NCBI GenBank assembly: GCA_030533005.1
Contig: JAUNJX010000018.1
Location: 1 to 40,305 of the forward strand
Length of the DNA: 40,305 nt
Source: Clostridia bacterium
GTDB taxonomy: Bacteria > Bacillota > Clostridia > Christensenellales > CAG-138
Direction of reading: 5' to 3'
Shown: piece after piece, positions 23,355 through 30,895 of the stretch
Numbering within the stretch: position 1 is the first letter of the stretch
Layout: each line of letters opens with the position of its first letter
The notes under the pieces: generated by a model
Told to the model about the DNA's origin: nothing
The model's database searches: none
The model's input: the letters and a program-made list of their open reading frames with translations, nothing else
Program-made: the position numbers and the translations under genes

Positions 23355-23923
23355 AACGGACGACGGCGGAAACGGATATCGAATTGCAATTGAATCTTGA
23401 CGGCACGGGCAAGGCACAGATCGATACGGGCGTGGGTTTTTTAGACCATATGCTCACGCTGCTCTCACGCCATGGAAGATTTGACCTTGCGGTGTCCTGC
23501 AAGGGCGACGTATATGTGGACGATCATCATTCCGTGGAGGATATCGGCATCTGCCTTGGCACGGCGTTTTCTAAAGCCGTGGGGGACGCGCGCGGTATCA
23601 AGCGGTATGGCAGCATGCTGCTTCCCATGGATGAAGCGCTGCTGCTTTGCGCCGTGGATATTTCGGGGCGCGGCATGCTCGTGATGGATATGCCGATGAC
23701 CGCACAGAAGGTCGGCACGTTTGATACGGAGCTTGTGAAGGAATTCCTGCTGGCGTTCGTGCGAAGCGCCAACGTCACCCTGCATGTGCGAAAGCTTGCG
23801 GGGGAGAACGCGCACCATATCATCGAGGCGTGCTTTAAGGCGCTCGGGCGGGCTTTATGCGAGGCCGTAGCCATCCAAGCGGCGTATGCGGATGAAATCC
23901 CGTCCACGAAAGGCGTATTATGA
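23336..23923 (+). CDS. hisB: imidazoleglycerol-phosphate dehydratase (195 aa)
   Basis: Dehydrates imidazole-glycerol phosphate to imidazole-acetol phosphate, an Mn-dependent enzyme. Metal-binding motifs: TGVGFLDHMLTLLSRHG, DDHHSVEDIGICLG, and ENAHHIIEACFKALGRAL. It is the dehydratase alone, without the phosphatase domain of the E. coli-type fusion; the phosphatase role falls to the PHP gene at the operon end. GGAGGG at 23323-23328 fits ATG 23336 better than ATG 23330, giving a 19-bp overlap with hisC. Confidence 0.96.
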   Translation: MRQGSVKRTTAETDIELQLNLDGTGKAQIDTGVGFLDHMLTLLSRHGRFDLAVSCKGDVYVDDHHSVEDIGICLGTAFSKAVGDARGIKRYGSMLLPMDEALLLCAVDISGRGMLVMDMPMTAQKVGTFDTELVKEFLLAFVRSANVTLHVRKLAGENAHHIIEACFKALGRALCEAVAIQAAYADEIPSTKGVL

Positions 23924-24531
23924 AGATAGCGATCGTAGATTACGGCGTGGGCAACCTGTTTTCCCTTTGCTCCTCCTTTCGCGCGATCGGCGCCGACACG
24001 GTGGTGACGGGGGACGCGGCGGCCTTGCGTTGTGCCGACAAGATCGTCCTGCCCGGCGTGGGGGCGTTTGCGGACGCGGCGAAAAAGCTGCGCGCGGGCG
24101 GCTTGGATCAAGTGCTCATCGGGGAAGCGAACAGGGACAAGCCGCTTTTAGGCATCTGCCTAGGCATGCAGCTGCTGCTCCAAAAAAGCTTTGAATACGG
24201 CGAGCATGACGGGCTTGGCCTCATAAGCGGGAACGTGGCGGGCATCGCGCCCATGGTGGGGGATAGGAAAATTCCCCATATCGGCTGGAACGCGCTGCTG
24301 TTTTCCACCCCCAAGCATCCGCTTTTCCAAAACACCAAGGAGGGCGACTGCGTATACTTCGTCCATTCCTACGCGGCGGTGGATTGTGAGCAAAGCATCA
24401 TCGCCCGCGCGGAATACGGGGCGCTATTGACCGCCGCCGTGGCGCGGGACAACGTGATGGGCGTGCAGTTCCATCCGGAAAAAAGCGGCGAGGTGGGCTT
24501 AAACATCCTGCGCGCCTTCTGCGCGCTGTAA
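23920..24531 (+). CDS. hisH: imidazole glycerol phosphate synthase, glutaminase subunit (203 aa)
   Basis: Supplies ammonia from glutamine to HisF. The class-I glutamine amidotransferase motifs are complete: VDYGVGNLFSL, the GVGAFADAAKKL oxyanion region, catalytic Cys in LLGICLGMQLL, and the His-Glu pair in VMGVQFHPEKSGEVGL. It overlaps hisB by 4 bp. hisA follows after 12 bp, with hisF next, as in most compact his operons. Confidence 0.97.
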   Translation: MKIAIVDYGVGNLFSLCSSFRAIGADTVVTGDAAALRCADKIVLPGVGAFADAAKKLRAGGLDQVLIGEANRDKPLLGICLGMQLLLQKSFEYGEHDGLGLISGNVAGIAPMVGDRKIPHIGWNALLFSTPKHPLFQNTKEGDCVYFVHSYAAVDCEQSIIARAEYGALLTAAVARDNVMGVQFHPEKSGEVGLNILRAFCAL

Positions 24532-24543
24532 GGGGGACAGACT

Positions 24544-25263
24544 ATGCTGATCTTACCGGCGATCGATCTGTACGGCGGGTGCGCCGTGCGGCTGAAGCAG
24601 GGCGATTACGCCCAACGAACCGTTTACAGCGATTCCCCTTGGGCGGTGGCGGCAGGCTTTTCTAAGGCGGGCGCTATGTGGCTGCATATCGTGGACTTGG
24701 ACGGCGCCAAGGAGGGCACGACGGCAAACCTTGGCACGATCGAGCGCATCGTAAACGAAACGCCCATGCAGGTGGAGGTGGGCGGCGGCATACGGAGCCT
24801 TGCTACCGTGCGCGCGTATCTTTCCATGGGCGTAAAGCGGGTGATATTGGGCACGGCGGCAGTGACCGATCCCGCGTTTTTGCAGGCGGCACTGGACGCA
24901 TATGGTTCCGCTGTGGCCGTGGGCGTGGACGTGCGGGAGGGGCTTGTTTCCATCAAGGGCTGGACGGAGCAGAGCGGACTAACGCTGGACGCGTTTTTAG
25001 AGAAGCTGCAAAGCATGGGCGTTTCCACCGTCATTTGCACGGATATTTCCAAGGACGGCATGATGGGCGGAAGCAATACGGCGCTGTACACGAGATTATC
25101 CAAGGCATATAGCATGGATCTGATTGCTTCGGGCGGCGTGTCAAGCCTGGCGGATATCAGCAGCCTTGCGGCACTCGGCCTTTATGGCGCGATCGTGGGC
25201 AAGGCGCTCTATACGGGCGATTTGGATTTGGCGGCGGCGATAGCGGCCGCGAAGGAGGGATAG
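24544..25263 (+). CDS. hisA: ProFAR isomerase (239 aa)
   Basis: The (beta/alpha)8-barrel isomerase opening the ribose of ProFAR to PRFAR. The catalytic Asp is in LPAIDLYGG near residue 8, and the second acidic residue lies in [11 protein letters not shown]. Phosphate-binding loops VGGGIRS and [11 protein letters not shown] are present, as is the central [18 protein letters not shown] serves as the ribosome site. A PriA-type bifunctional role is not expected outside Actinobacteria. Confidence 0.96.
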   Translation: MLILPAIDLYGGCAVRLKQGDYAQRTVYSDSPWAVAAGFSKAGAMWLHIVDLDGAKEGTTANLGTIERIVNETPMQVEVGGGIRSLATVRAYLSMGVKRVILGTAAVTDPAFLQAALDAYGSAVAVGVDVREGLVSIKGWTEQSGLTLDAFLEKLQSMGVSTVICTDISKDGMMGGSNTALYTRLSKAYSMDLIASGGVSSLADISSLAALGLYGAIVGKALYTGDLDLAAAIAAAKEG

Positions 25264-25264
25264 C

Positions 25265-26023
25265 ATGGTCACAAAACGCATCATTCCCTGTCTGGACGTG
25301 CGAAACGGGCGGGTGGTCAAGGGCGTGAACTTTGAAGGGCTCAACGATGTCGCGTCGCCCTTGGAGCTCGCTTCCTTTTATAGCCAAAACGGCGCGGACG
25401 AGCTGGTATTCTATGATATCACGGCCTCTGCGGAGGGACGGCAGCTTTTTACCGACGCGCTCAAAGAGGTGGCGAGCCAGATATTCATCCCGCTTACCGT
25501 GGGCGGCGGCATCAACAGCCTTGACGACTTTGACCGCGTGCTCAAGTGCGGCGCGGACAAGGTGAGCGTCAATTCCGGCGCGATTAAGAACCCCGCGCTC
25601 ATCGGCGAGGCCGCCAAGCGCTACGGCGACCAGTGTGTGGTGCTCTCCGCCGATATCAAGCGCGTAAACGGGGCGTTCCATGTGTTTGCAAAGGGCGGGC
25701 GCGAGGATACCGGCATGGAAGCGATCGATTGGATACGCAAAGGCGTGGATAACGGCGCGGGCGAGATCGTGGTCAACAGCATCGATACCGACGGCGTGAA
25801 GAAGGGCTTTGACATCGAGATGCTGCGCGCCGTGTGCGACGCGGTATCCGTGCCCGTGATCGCGTCGGGGGGTGCTGGATGCAAGGCGGATTTTGTGACG
25901 CTGTTTGAAACGCTCCCCAAGGTGGACGCTGGCCTTGCCGCCTCCATCTTCCACTTTGGCGAGGTGGAGATCAGGGATTTGAAGCGGACGCTCCGCGACG
26001 CGGGCGTGATCGTGAGATTATAG
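25265..26023 (+). CDS. hisF: imidazole glycerol phosphate synthase, cyclase subunit (252 aa)
   Basis: Uses PRFAR and ammonia from HisH to form imidazole-glycerol phosphate and AICAR. It is a (beta/alpha)8 barrel homologous to HisA. N-terminal [19 protein letters not shown] carries the catalytic Asp, with the second catalytic Asp in [14 protein letters not shown]. Phosphate loops are [11 protein letters not shown] and [22 protein letters not shown] upstream of ATG 25265 is the ribosome site; the gene starts 1 bp after hisA. Confidence 0.97.
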   Translation: MVTKRIIPCLDVRNGRVVKGVNFEGLNDVASPLELASFYSQNGADELVFYDITASAEGRQLFTDALKEVASQIFIPLTVGGGINSLDDFDRVLKCGADKVSVNSGAIKNPALIGEAAKRYGDQCVVLSADIKRVNGAFHVFAKGGREDTGMEAIDWIRKGVDNGAGEIVVNSIDTDGVKKGFDIEMLRAVCDAVSVPVIASGGAGCKADFVTLFETLPKVDAGLAASIFHFGEVEIRDLKRTLRDAGVIVRL

Positions 26024-26046
26024 AGGAAAAGACCATAGGAGGAAGC

Positions 26047-26694
26047 ATGCTCAATATCGACGAACTGAAATTTGACGAAAAGGGTTTGATCCCCGCTATC
26101 GTGACGGACGCGGATACGGGCAAGGTGCTGACCCTTGCCTATATGAACCGGGAGAGCCTTGGCATCAGCATGGAGGAAGGCCGCACCTGCTTTTATTCCC
26201 GCTCGCGCCAAACGCTCTGGCGCAAGGGGGAGACGAGCGGCAACGTGCAGCATATCGTGGATATCACGGCGGACTGCGACCGGGACGCGCTGACGGTGCG
26301 GGTCAAAAAGGAAGGGCCGGCGTGCCATTTGGGCAACGAATCCTGCTTTGTGGATGCGCTGTATGAAAGCGATACGCTTTCCGCCTTCTCGCTTGAAGGT
26401 CTTATGACGCTGATCCAAGGGCGCAAGACCGAAAAGAAGGAAGGCTCCTACACCACCTATCTGTTTGAAAAGGGCTTGGACAAGATACTCAAGAAGGTGG
26501 GGGAGGAAGCCACCGAGGTCATTATCGCCGGCAAGGCGGAGGATAAAAAGGAGACGGTCTATGAGATCGCCGACCTTACCTACCATGTGCTGGTGCTGAT
26601 GGCGCAGATGGGCATATCGCTTGAGGAGGTGGAGCGCGAGCTTGCCTCCCGCCATGTGATCGATAAAAAGGTGAAGCAGGAGAAGATGGCATGA
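26047..26694 (+). CDS. hisI: bifunctional phosphoribosyl-AMP cyclohydrolase / phosphoribosyl-ATP pyrophosphatase (215 aa)
   Basis: A HisIE fusion catalysing the second and third steps. Residues about 15-110 are the HisI cyclohydrolase: LTLAYMNRESL, FYSRSRQTLWRKGETSGN and the zinc/magnesium site DITADCDRDALTVRV with CHLGNESCF. Residues about 117-205 are the HisE MazG-like pyrophosphatase: SYTTYLFEKGLDKILKKVGE, then EATEVIIAGK and ADLTYHVLVLMA. The fusion order is standard. GGAGG at about 26038-26043 lies before ATG 26047. Its stop overlaps the phosphatase gene by 4 bp. Confidence 0.96.
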   Translation: MLNIDELKFDEKGLIPAIVTDADTGKVLTLAYMNRESLGISMEEGRTCFYSRSRQTLWRKGETSGNVQHIVDITADCDRDALTVRVKKEGPACHLGNESCFVDALYESDTLSAFSLEGLMTLIQGRKTEKKEGSYTTYLFEKGLDKILKKVGEEATEVIIAGKAEDKKETVYEIADLTYHVLVLMAQMGISLEEVERELASRHVIDKKVKQEKMA

Positions 26695-27512
26695 CGACGG
26701 ACTGCGATCTGCATACCCACACAAGCTACAGCGACGGCACGAACTCGGTCATGCAAATGGCGGAGGCGGCGATGCATAAGGGGCTTCGCACGCTGGGCAT
26801 TTCGGATCACGCGCCCGTGCCGTGGGCGAACGATTGGTGCATCGATCCCGCCCGCGTCAAAGAGGAGGGCGAGGAGATCGCGCGGGTGCGGGAAGGCTTG
26901 GGCGATAAGCTCACGCTGCTTTGGGGCGTGGAGCTTGACATGTGCAGCCAGCGGGACGACACGCCCTATGATTATGTGATCGGCTCCACGCATGAGCTGC
27001 TGCTCTCCGATACGCACCGCAGCGTGGATGAGAGCGAAAAAACCATGCTTTCCACCGTGCGCGAATACTTCGGCGGCGATTATTATGCCTATACCAAAGC
27101 CTATTTTGATACCCTTGCCGGCTGGGCGCAGCGGGATATCGACATATTGGGGCATGTGGACATCGTGACAAAATTCAATGAGGGCGGCAAACACTTTGAT
27201 GAAAACGACCCCCGGTATCTGCGCCCCGCAGAGGACGCGATCGCGGCGATCGCCGCGCGGGGTCACATCTTTGAATTGAATTCGGGTGCTGTTTCAAGAG
27301 GCTACCGAAAGAGCGTGTATCCTTCCATGCAGCTTTTGCGCATGATCCGCGACCACGGCGGCCGTATACTTTTAAGCAGCGACGCGCACGCGGGCGGGGA
27401 TATCGCTTTTCTGTTTGACGACATGGAGGAACGCGCCAAAGCCTGCGGCTTTACGCATGTGATGACCCCGTCGGGTAAGGGACGATCCTTTATAGAGAAA
27501 AAGCTTATTTGA
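26691..27512 (+). CDS. hisK: PHP-type histidinol phosphatase (273 aa)
   Basis: Removes phosphate from histidinol phosphate, the step left open by the single-domain HisB. PHP metal motifs: DLHTHTSYSDG near residue 6, LGISDHAPVPW, an inner ILGHVDIV and C-terminal LLSSDAHAGGDIAF. The length fits the HisK/HisJ family. It is last in the his operon, overlapping hisIE by 4 bp. The operon terminator begins inside its stop codon. Function is inferred from family and position; a general PHP phosphoesterase would look similar. Confidence 0.9.
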   Translation: MTTDCDLHTHTSYSDGTNSVMQMAEAAMHKGLRTLGISDHAPVPWANDWCIDPARVKEEGEEIARVREGLGDKLTLLWGVELDMCSQRDDTPYDYVIGSTHELLLSDTHRSVDESEKTMLSTVREYFGGDYYAYTKAYFDTLAGWAQRDIDILGHVDIVTKFNEGGKHFDENDPRYLRPAEDAIAAIAARGHIFELNSGAVSRGYRKSVYPSMQLLRMIRDHGGRILLSSDAHAGGDIAFLFDDMEERAKACGFTHVMTPSGKGRSFIEKKLI

Positions 27513-27534
27513 CCGGCAAGCGCCGGTCATTTTT
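27511..27534 (+). terminator. terminator of the his operon, overlapping two stop codons
   Basis: Stem GACCGGC/GCCGGTC with loop AAGC is followed by ATTTTT. The left arm contains the end of the phosphatase stop codon and the right side contains the stop codon of the convergent NifU-like gene. Confidence 0.85.
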
Positions 27535-27913
27535 CTGTTGCGGCGTAGCGAGAAAGCGCATCCTGTATGGCTTGTATCGCAAGATCGGCGCTGGGCAGCT
27601 TGACGGCGGGCAGCCCGCCCAAAGCCTCCACGAGCTGCGGCGCGGTCAGCGCGGCCGCCTCCGCGAGCGTCTTATCCTTGATAAGCTCCGTCGTCATGCT
27701 GCCCGCGGCGATGGCGGAGGAGCAGCCCTGCGCGAGGAAGGTGCAATCGGTAATGGTATCCTCGCGTACCTTGATGAACAGCACGATGCTCTCCCCCTGC
27801 GTCAAATCGCCGCCGACGCCGTACGCGTCGCAATCCTCCATTTCGCCCGCGTTGTGCGGGCGTTTGGCGTGCGCGATCACGGTGGGGGAAAAGCGCTTGT
27901 CTTGATCTTCCAT
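27527..27913 (-). CDS. NifU/IscU-like scaffold protein with degenerate cysteine set (128 aa)
   Basis: The fold signature of the NifU N-terminal/IscU scaffold is clear: FSPTVIAHAKRPHNAGEMED, then LFIKVREDTITDCTFLAQGCSSAIAAGSMTTELIKDKTL (shown in two parts, residues about 45-60 and 61-83). Canonical scaffolds bind an Fe-S cluster with three Cys. Here only the middle one (Cys64 in AQGCSSA) is kept. The first site (usually xCGD) reads GGDLTQGES and the third (usually CxxLA) reads LPSADLA. Cys28 and Cys57 are additional. The protein may have lost cluster assembly or use other ligands. GGGAG lies upstream of ATG 27913. It stands alone without a desulfurase. Confidence 0.82.
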   Translation of the reverse strand: MEDQDKRFSPTVIAHAKRPHNAGEMEDCDAYGVGGDLTQGESIVLFIKVREDTITDCTFLAQGCSSAIAAGSMTTELIKDKTLAEAAALTAPQLVEALGGLPAVKLPSADLAIQAIQDALSRYAATEK

Positions 27914-28018
27914 ATCCTGTCTCCCGCTATTTTTCAGTATGCTTATTCTATACCATCCCGCGCGAACGCGCCATAGGATATGCGCTTTGCGTCTGCAAAA
28001 GTTACACAGAGGCCGAAA

Positions 28019-28046
28019 ATAGTTATTAGCATATGCTAATAACTAT
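28019..28046. promoter_or_regulatory. perfect 28-bp palindrome, candidate operator
   Basis: The 14-bp half site ATAGTTATTAGCAT is followed at once by its exact reverse complement. It is AT-rich in a GC-rich genome and lies about 105 bp upstream of both the NifU-like gene (leftward) and the NlpC/P60 gene (rightward). The core TTAGCATATGCTAA resembles MarR-type operators, but no regulator gene is adjacent. Confidence 0.55.
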
Positions 28047-28111
28047 GCGGGAAAATTCTGGGGGGAATATGCGCCTTTTTGTAAATAAAGTGCGACATGT
28101 TTTCCCACGCC

Positions 28112-28140
28112 TTGCAATGGGACCCGCCTTTGATTAAAAT
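28112..28140 (+). promoter_or_regulatory. promoter abutting the GTG start of the first NlpC/P60 gene
   Basis: TTGCAA (28112-28117) and TAAAAT (28135-28140) are separated by 17 bp. The GTG start at 28147 is 7 nt after the -10 box, at the expected transcription start; no Shine-Dalgarno is present. Confidence 0.6.
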
Positions 28141-28146
28141 AAGACG

Positions 28147-29328
28147 GTGGATATTTTGCAACGGATCGCGCACGCGATCAACAAAGCGATAAGACGCATG
28201 AAAAAACAGGTGATGGCAGCGTGGCAGCGTATGCGGCGGCTGTGGGCGGTCATGACGCTGCGGGGCAGGATCGTAACAGGCGGCATAGCGGTGCTCGTGC
28301 TTGCCTGCTTTGTGGCGTTTGGAATATTGTTAAGCCGGGTTTTGGATAACGAGGAGGTCAGCACAACGCCGGAGGCCACGGCGCATGTGGAGATCAGGCT
28401 CGCGCAAACGCCGCAGCCCACGCGCGACCCCGCCCTGCCCGCGCCCACGCCTACGCCGGATATAGGCTTTAGCAAGGGTGCTGAAAACGAGATCGTGCAG
28501 GTGATTCAGGAGCGCCTGATGGAGCTTGGGTATCTGGAGCTTGACGAGAGCACGCAGAAATACGGCTCCCAGACGGAAGCGGCGGTGCGCCTTTTCCAGC
28601 GACAGGTCAATTTTACGGACAGCATGGGAGAGCAGCTTGACGAGGACGGCATCTGCGGCGCGATGACGCTGCAATATCTTTTTTCCGACGACGCGCCGCA
28701 TTATGTGGTTAAATTCGGCATGGAGGGCGAGGATATCACCAACATGCAGCTGCAGCTCAAGGATTTGGGCTATATCAGCGCCACGACGGGCTATTTTGGC
28801 GAAAAGACCGTCACCGCCATGAAGGAATTTCAGGGGCGCAACGGCTTATCGCAGGACGGCCTTGCGGGGGAGCGCTCTTTTGAGCTTTTGTATTCGCCCA
28901 ACGCGCGCGAGAGCAAGAGCAAGGCGCAAACGGCGCGCACCAAGGCGAGTGTGAGCAAGATGATCGAGGTAGCCAAGAGCAAGCTGGGCTGCAAATACAT
29001 ACTCGGCAACACCGGCCCTAAAACCTTCGATTGCTCCGGCCTTGTGTACTATTGCCTCAGGGAAGCGGGCAGCAACCGCAGGAGATTGAACGCGGCGGGC
29101 TATTCGCAGGTGTCTGACTGGACCAAGATCACCAGCATGTCCAAGCTGAAAAAGGGCGATCTTATCTTCTTCTACAACAACGCCAAGACCAAGGTGGGGC
29201 ATGTGGGCATCGTCGTACACAGCGGGGAGATGATCGACGCATCCAGTGCCAACGGCAAGGTCGTGCGCCGGAGCTATACGACGTCCTATTGGAAAAATCA
29301 CTTTGTCTGCGGAAGGAGACCATGGTAA
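28147..29328 (+). CDS. membrane-anchored NlpC/P60 cell-wall hydrolase with two PG-binding domains (393 aa)
   Basis: A probable peptidoglycan endopeptidase acting outside the membrane. Layout: basic N-terminus (residues 1-41), one transmembrane helix (about 42-62), a Pro/Thr linker (85-105), two peptidoglycan_binding_1 repeats (about 115-180 and 195-250, each with an RLMELGYL or QLKDLGYI helix and an ENEIVQ/GYFGEKT-like unit), and an NlpC/P60 domain (about 270-393). The nucleophile is Cys296 (FDCSGLVY) and the base His352 (GHVGIVV). The third polar position, often His, is Asp364 (MIDASS). GTG 28147 lies at the predicted transcription start. Its stop shares one base with the next gene's ATG. 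Confidence 0.9.
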   Translation: MDILQRIAHAINKAIRRMKKQVMAAWQRMRRLWAVMTLRGRIVTGGIAVLVLACFVAFGILLSRVLDNEEVSTTPEATAHVEIRLAQTPQPTRDPALPAPTPTPDIGFSKGAENEIVQVIQERLMELGYLELDESTQKYGSQTEAAVRLFQRQVNFTDSMGEQLDEDGICGAMTLQYLFSDDAPHYVVKFGMEGEDITNMQLQLKDLGYISATTGYFGEKTVTAMKEFQGRNGLSQDGLAGERSFELLYSPNARESKSKAQTARTKASVSKMIEVAKSKLGCKYILGNTGPKTFDCSGLVYYCLREAGSNRRRLNAAGYSQVSDWTKITSMSKLKKGDLIFFYNNAKTKVGHVGIVVHSGEMIDASSANGKVVRRSYTTSYWKNHFVCGRRPW

Positions 29329-30680
29329 TGAGCGTATTATTTATCAGGAACTGTCAGGCGATCGTCACCTGCGACGATCAGGATAGGGTGCTTTCTAACG
29401 CGAGCCTTTGCATCACGGACGGCATCATTACGGCGATGGGCGAAAACATCGAGCCGCCCTTCGGGGCGCGCATCATCGAGGGCGCGAACATGCTCTGCTA
29501 TCCGGGTCTTATCAATACGCATCACCATCTGTATCAGATGTTTTCGCGCAATCTCCCGCAGGTGCAGAATATGGAGCTGTTTGACTGGCTCAAGACCCTG
29601 TATGAGATTTGGAAGAAGCTGGATGAACGCGTGGTGCGCTATTCTACGCTCACGGGTCTTGGGACGCTGCTCAAAAACGGCTGCACCACCTGCTTTGACC
29701 ATCATTATGTATTCCCCAAGGGCAGCGGCGATCTCGTTGGCGCGCAGTTTGCGGCGGCGGGGGAGCTGGGCATGCGCATGGTGTGCGCACGGGGCAGCAT
29801 GGATCTATCCAAGAAGGACGGCGGCCTGCCGCCCGATTCCGTGGTGCAGACCGTGGACGAGATCATGAAGGACAGCGAGCGCGTGATCGACGCATACCAT
29901 GACGCGTCCTTTGGTTCCATGCAGCAGGTCGTGCTTGCGCCCTGCTCGCCCTTTTCCGTATCCGCAGCGCTTCTTTCCCAAAGCGCCCTGCTTGCCCGGC
30001 AAAAGGGCGTGCGGCTGCACACGCACCTTTGCGAAACCAAGGATGAGGAAAACTTCACGCTGCAAAAATGCGGCCTGCGCCCTCTTGCGTATATGGAATC
30101 GCTGGGCTGGACGGGCAAGGACGTGTGGTATGCGCACGGCATCCACTTCAACGACGAGGAGCTTCGCCTGCTTGCCAAAACCCAGACGGGTGTGGCGCAT
30201 TGCCCCGCTTCCAACATGAAGCTTAGCTCCGGCGTGGCGCGCATACCCGATATGCTTTCGCTGGGCGTACCCGTGGGGCTTGCCGTGGACGGCAGCGCCA
30301 GCAACGACGGCAGCAGCATGCTGGAGGAAATGCGCGTATGCTTCCTTTTGCACCGGCTTACCTATGGCGAAAAAGCGCCTTCGGGCTACGACGTGCTCAA
30401 GATGGCGACGCGCGGCAGCGCAAGGCTGTTGGGACGCACCGATATCGGCAGCCTGGAAACGGGCAAGTGCGGCGATCTGTTCCTTGTGGACGCAAGGCGC
30501 ATCGAGCTTGCGGGTGCGGCGTTTGACCCCAAATCCATGCTCGCCACCGTCGGCGTGCACGGTGTGGATTATACGGTGGTGCAGGGACACGTCTGCGTCA
30601 ACGAGGGGAGGCTCACCAACATGAGCGAGGAGACCATCGCCCGCGACGCGGCGAAGGTCGTGGAGAAGTATTTAAGCTGA
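29328..30680 (+). CDS. 8-oxoguanine deaminase-like amidohydrolase (450 aa)
   Basis: A zinc amidohydrolase of the ATZ/TRZ group, closest by motif to 8-oxoguanine deaminase and hydroxyatrazine-type hydrolases. Metal ligands: NTHHHLYQMF (His65 and His67), THLCETKDE, a later YAHGIH, and Asp in AVDGSASND. The segment QNMELFDWLKTLYEIWKKL is characteristic of this subgroup. A C-terminal beta-sandwich closes the barrel (CGDLFLVDARRIEL). AAGGAG at 29313-29318 selects ATG 29328 over the ATG at 29322. It shares a TAATG junction with the upstream hydrolase gene, so both are co-expressed. The exact substrate is uncertain. Confidence 0.85.
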   Translation: MSVLFIRNCQAIVTCDDQDRVLSNASLCITDGIITAMGENIEPPFGARIIEGANMLCYPGLINTHHHLYQMFSRNLPQVQNMELFDWLKTLYEIWKKLDERVVRYSTLTGLGTLLKNGCTTCFDHHYVFPKGSGDLVGAQFAAAGELGMRMVCARGSMDLSKKDGGLPPDSVVQTVDEIMKDSERVIDAYHDASFGSMQQVVLAPCSPFSVSAALLSQSALLARQKGVRLHTHLCETKDEENFTLQKCGLRPLAYMESLGWTGKDVWYAHGIHFNDEELRLLAKTQTGVAHCPASNMKLSSGVARIPDMLSLGVPVGLAVDGSASNDGSSMLEEMRVCFLLHRLTYGEKAPSGYDVLKMATRGSARLLGRTDIGSLETGKCGDLFLVDARRIELAGAAFDPKSMLATVGVHGVDYTVVQGHVCVNEGRLTNMSEETIARDAAKVVEKYLS

Positions 30681-30708
30681 ATACAGCATAAAACCCATAA
30701 GACTCATT

Positions 30709-30737
30709 CGTCCGCATCGGCTTTGCCGGTGCGGACG
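30709..30737 (+). terminator. 13-bp stem hairpin after the deaminase gene
   Basis: Arms starting CGTCCGCATCGGC pair with GCCGGTGCGGACG around a TTT loop, one T-G pair. There is no good T-run after it, so it may be a weak terminator or an mRNA 3'-end stabiliser. Confidence 0.5.
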
Positions 30738-30895
30738 TTAGTAAATCAAAAAATCATGGGGGATTCGGGAGCCAAAGCCCCCGGAGGTTCTATTCGTGAG
30801 CGGCGACATGTGCGCCGCGAACCGTGCGTTCTCGAAAAGCGTGGCGTTAGCCACCTTTTCGATGTGTTGCCAGCTTTTTTGAAGCGCGTATGCGC
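30738..30895. other. structured intergenic region between convergent genes
   Basis: It holds a GGGGG/CCCCC pairing (about 30759-30783), a GCGGCG...CGCCGC pairing near 30800-30818, and a long hairpin at 30832-30862 (TCGAAAAG, bulged C, GTGGC / GCCAC, CTTTTCGA), then a T-run at 30874-30880. No gene is seen. It could be several terminators or a dispersed intergenic repeat. Confidence 0.4.

Noticed and set aside
27509..27976. Plus-strand open frame over the NifU-like gene
   Set aside because: It is complementary to the scaffold gene, starts in the his terminator and has no recognisable content.
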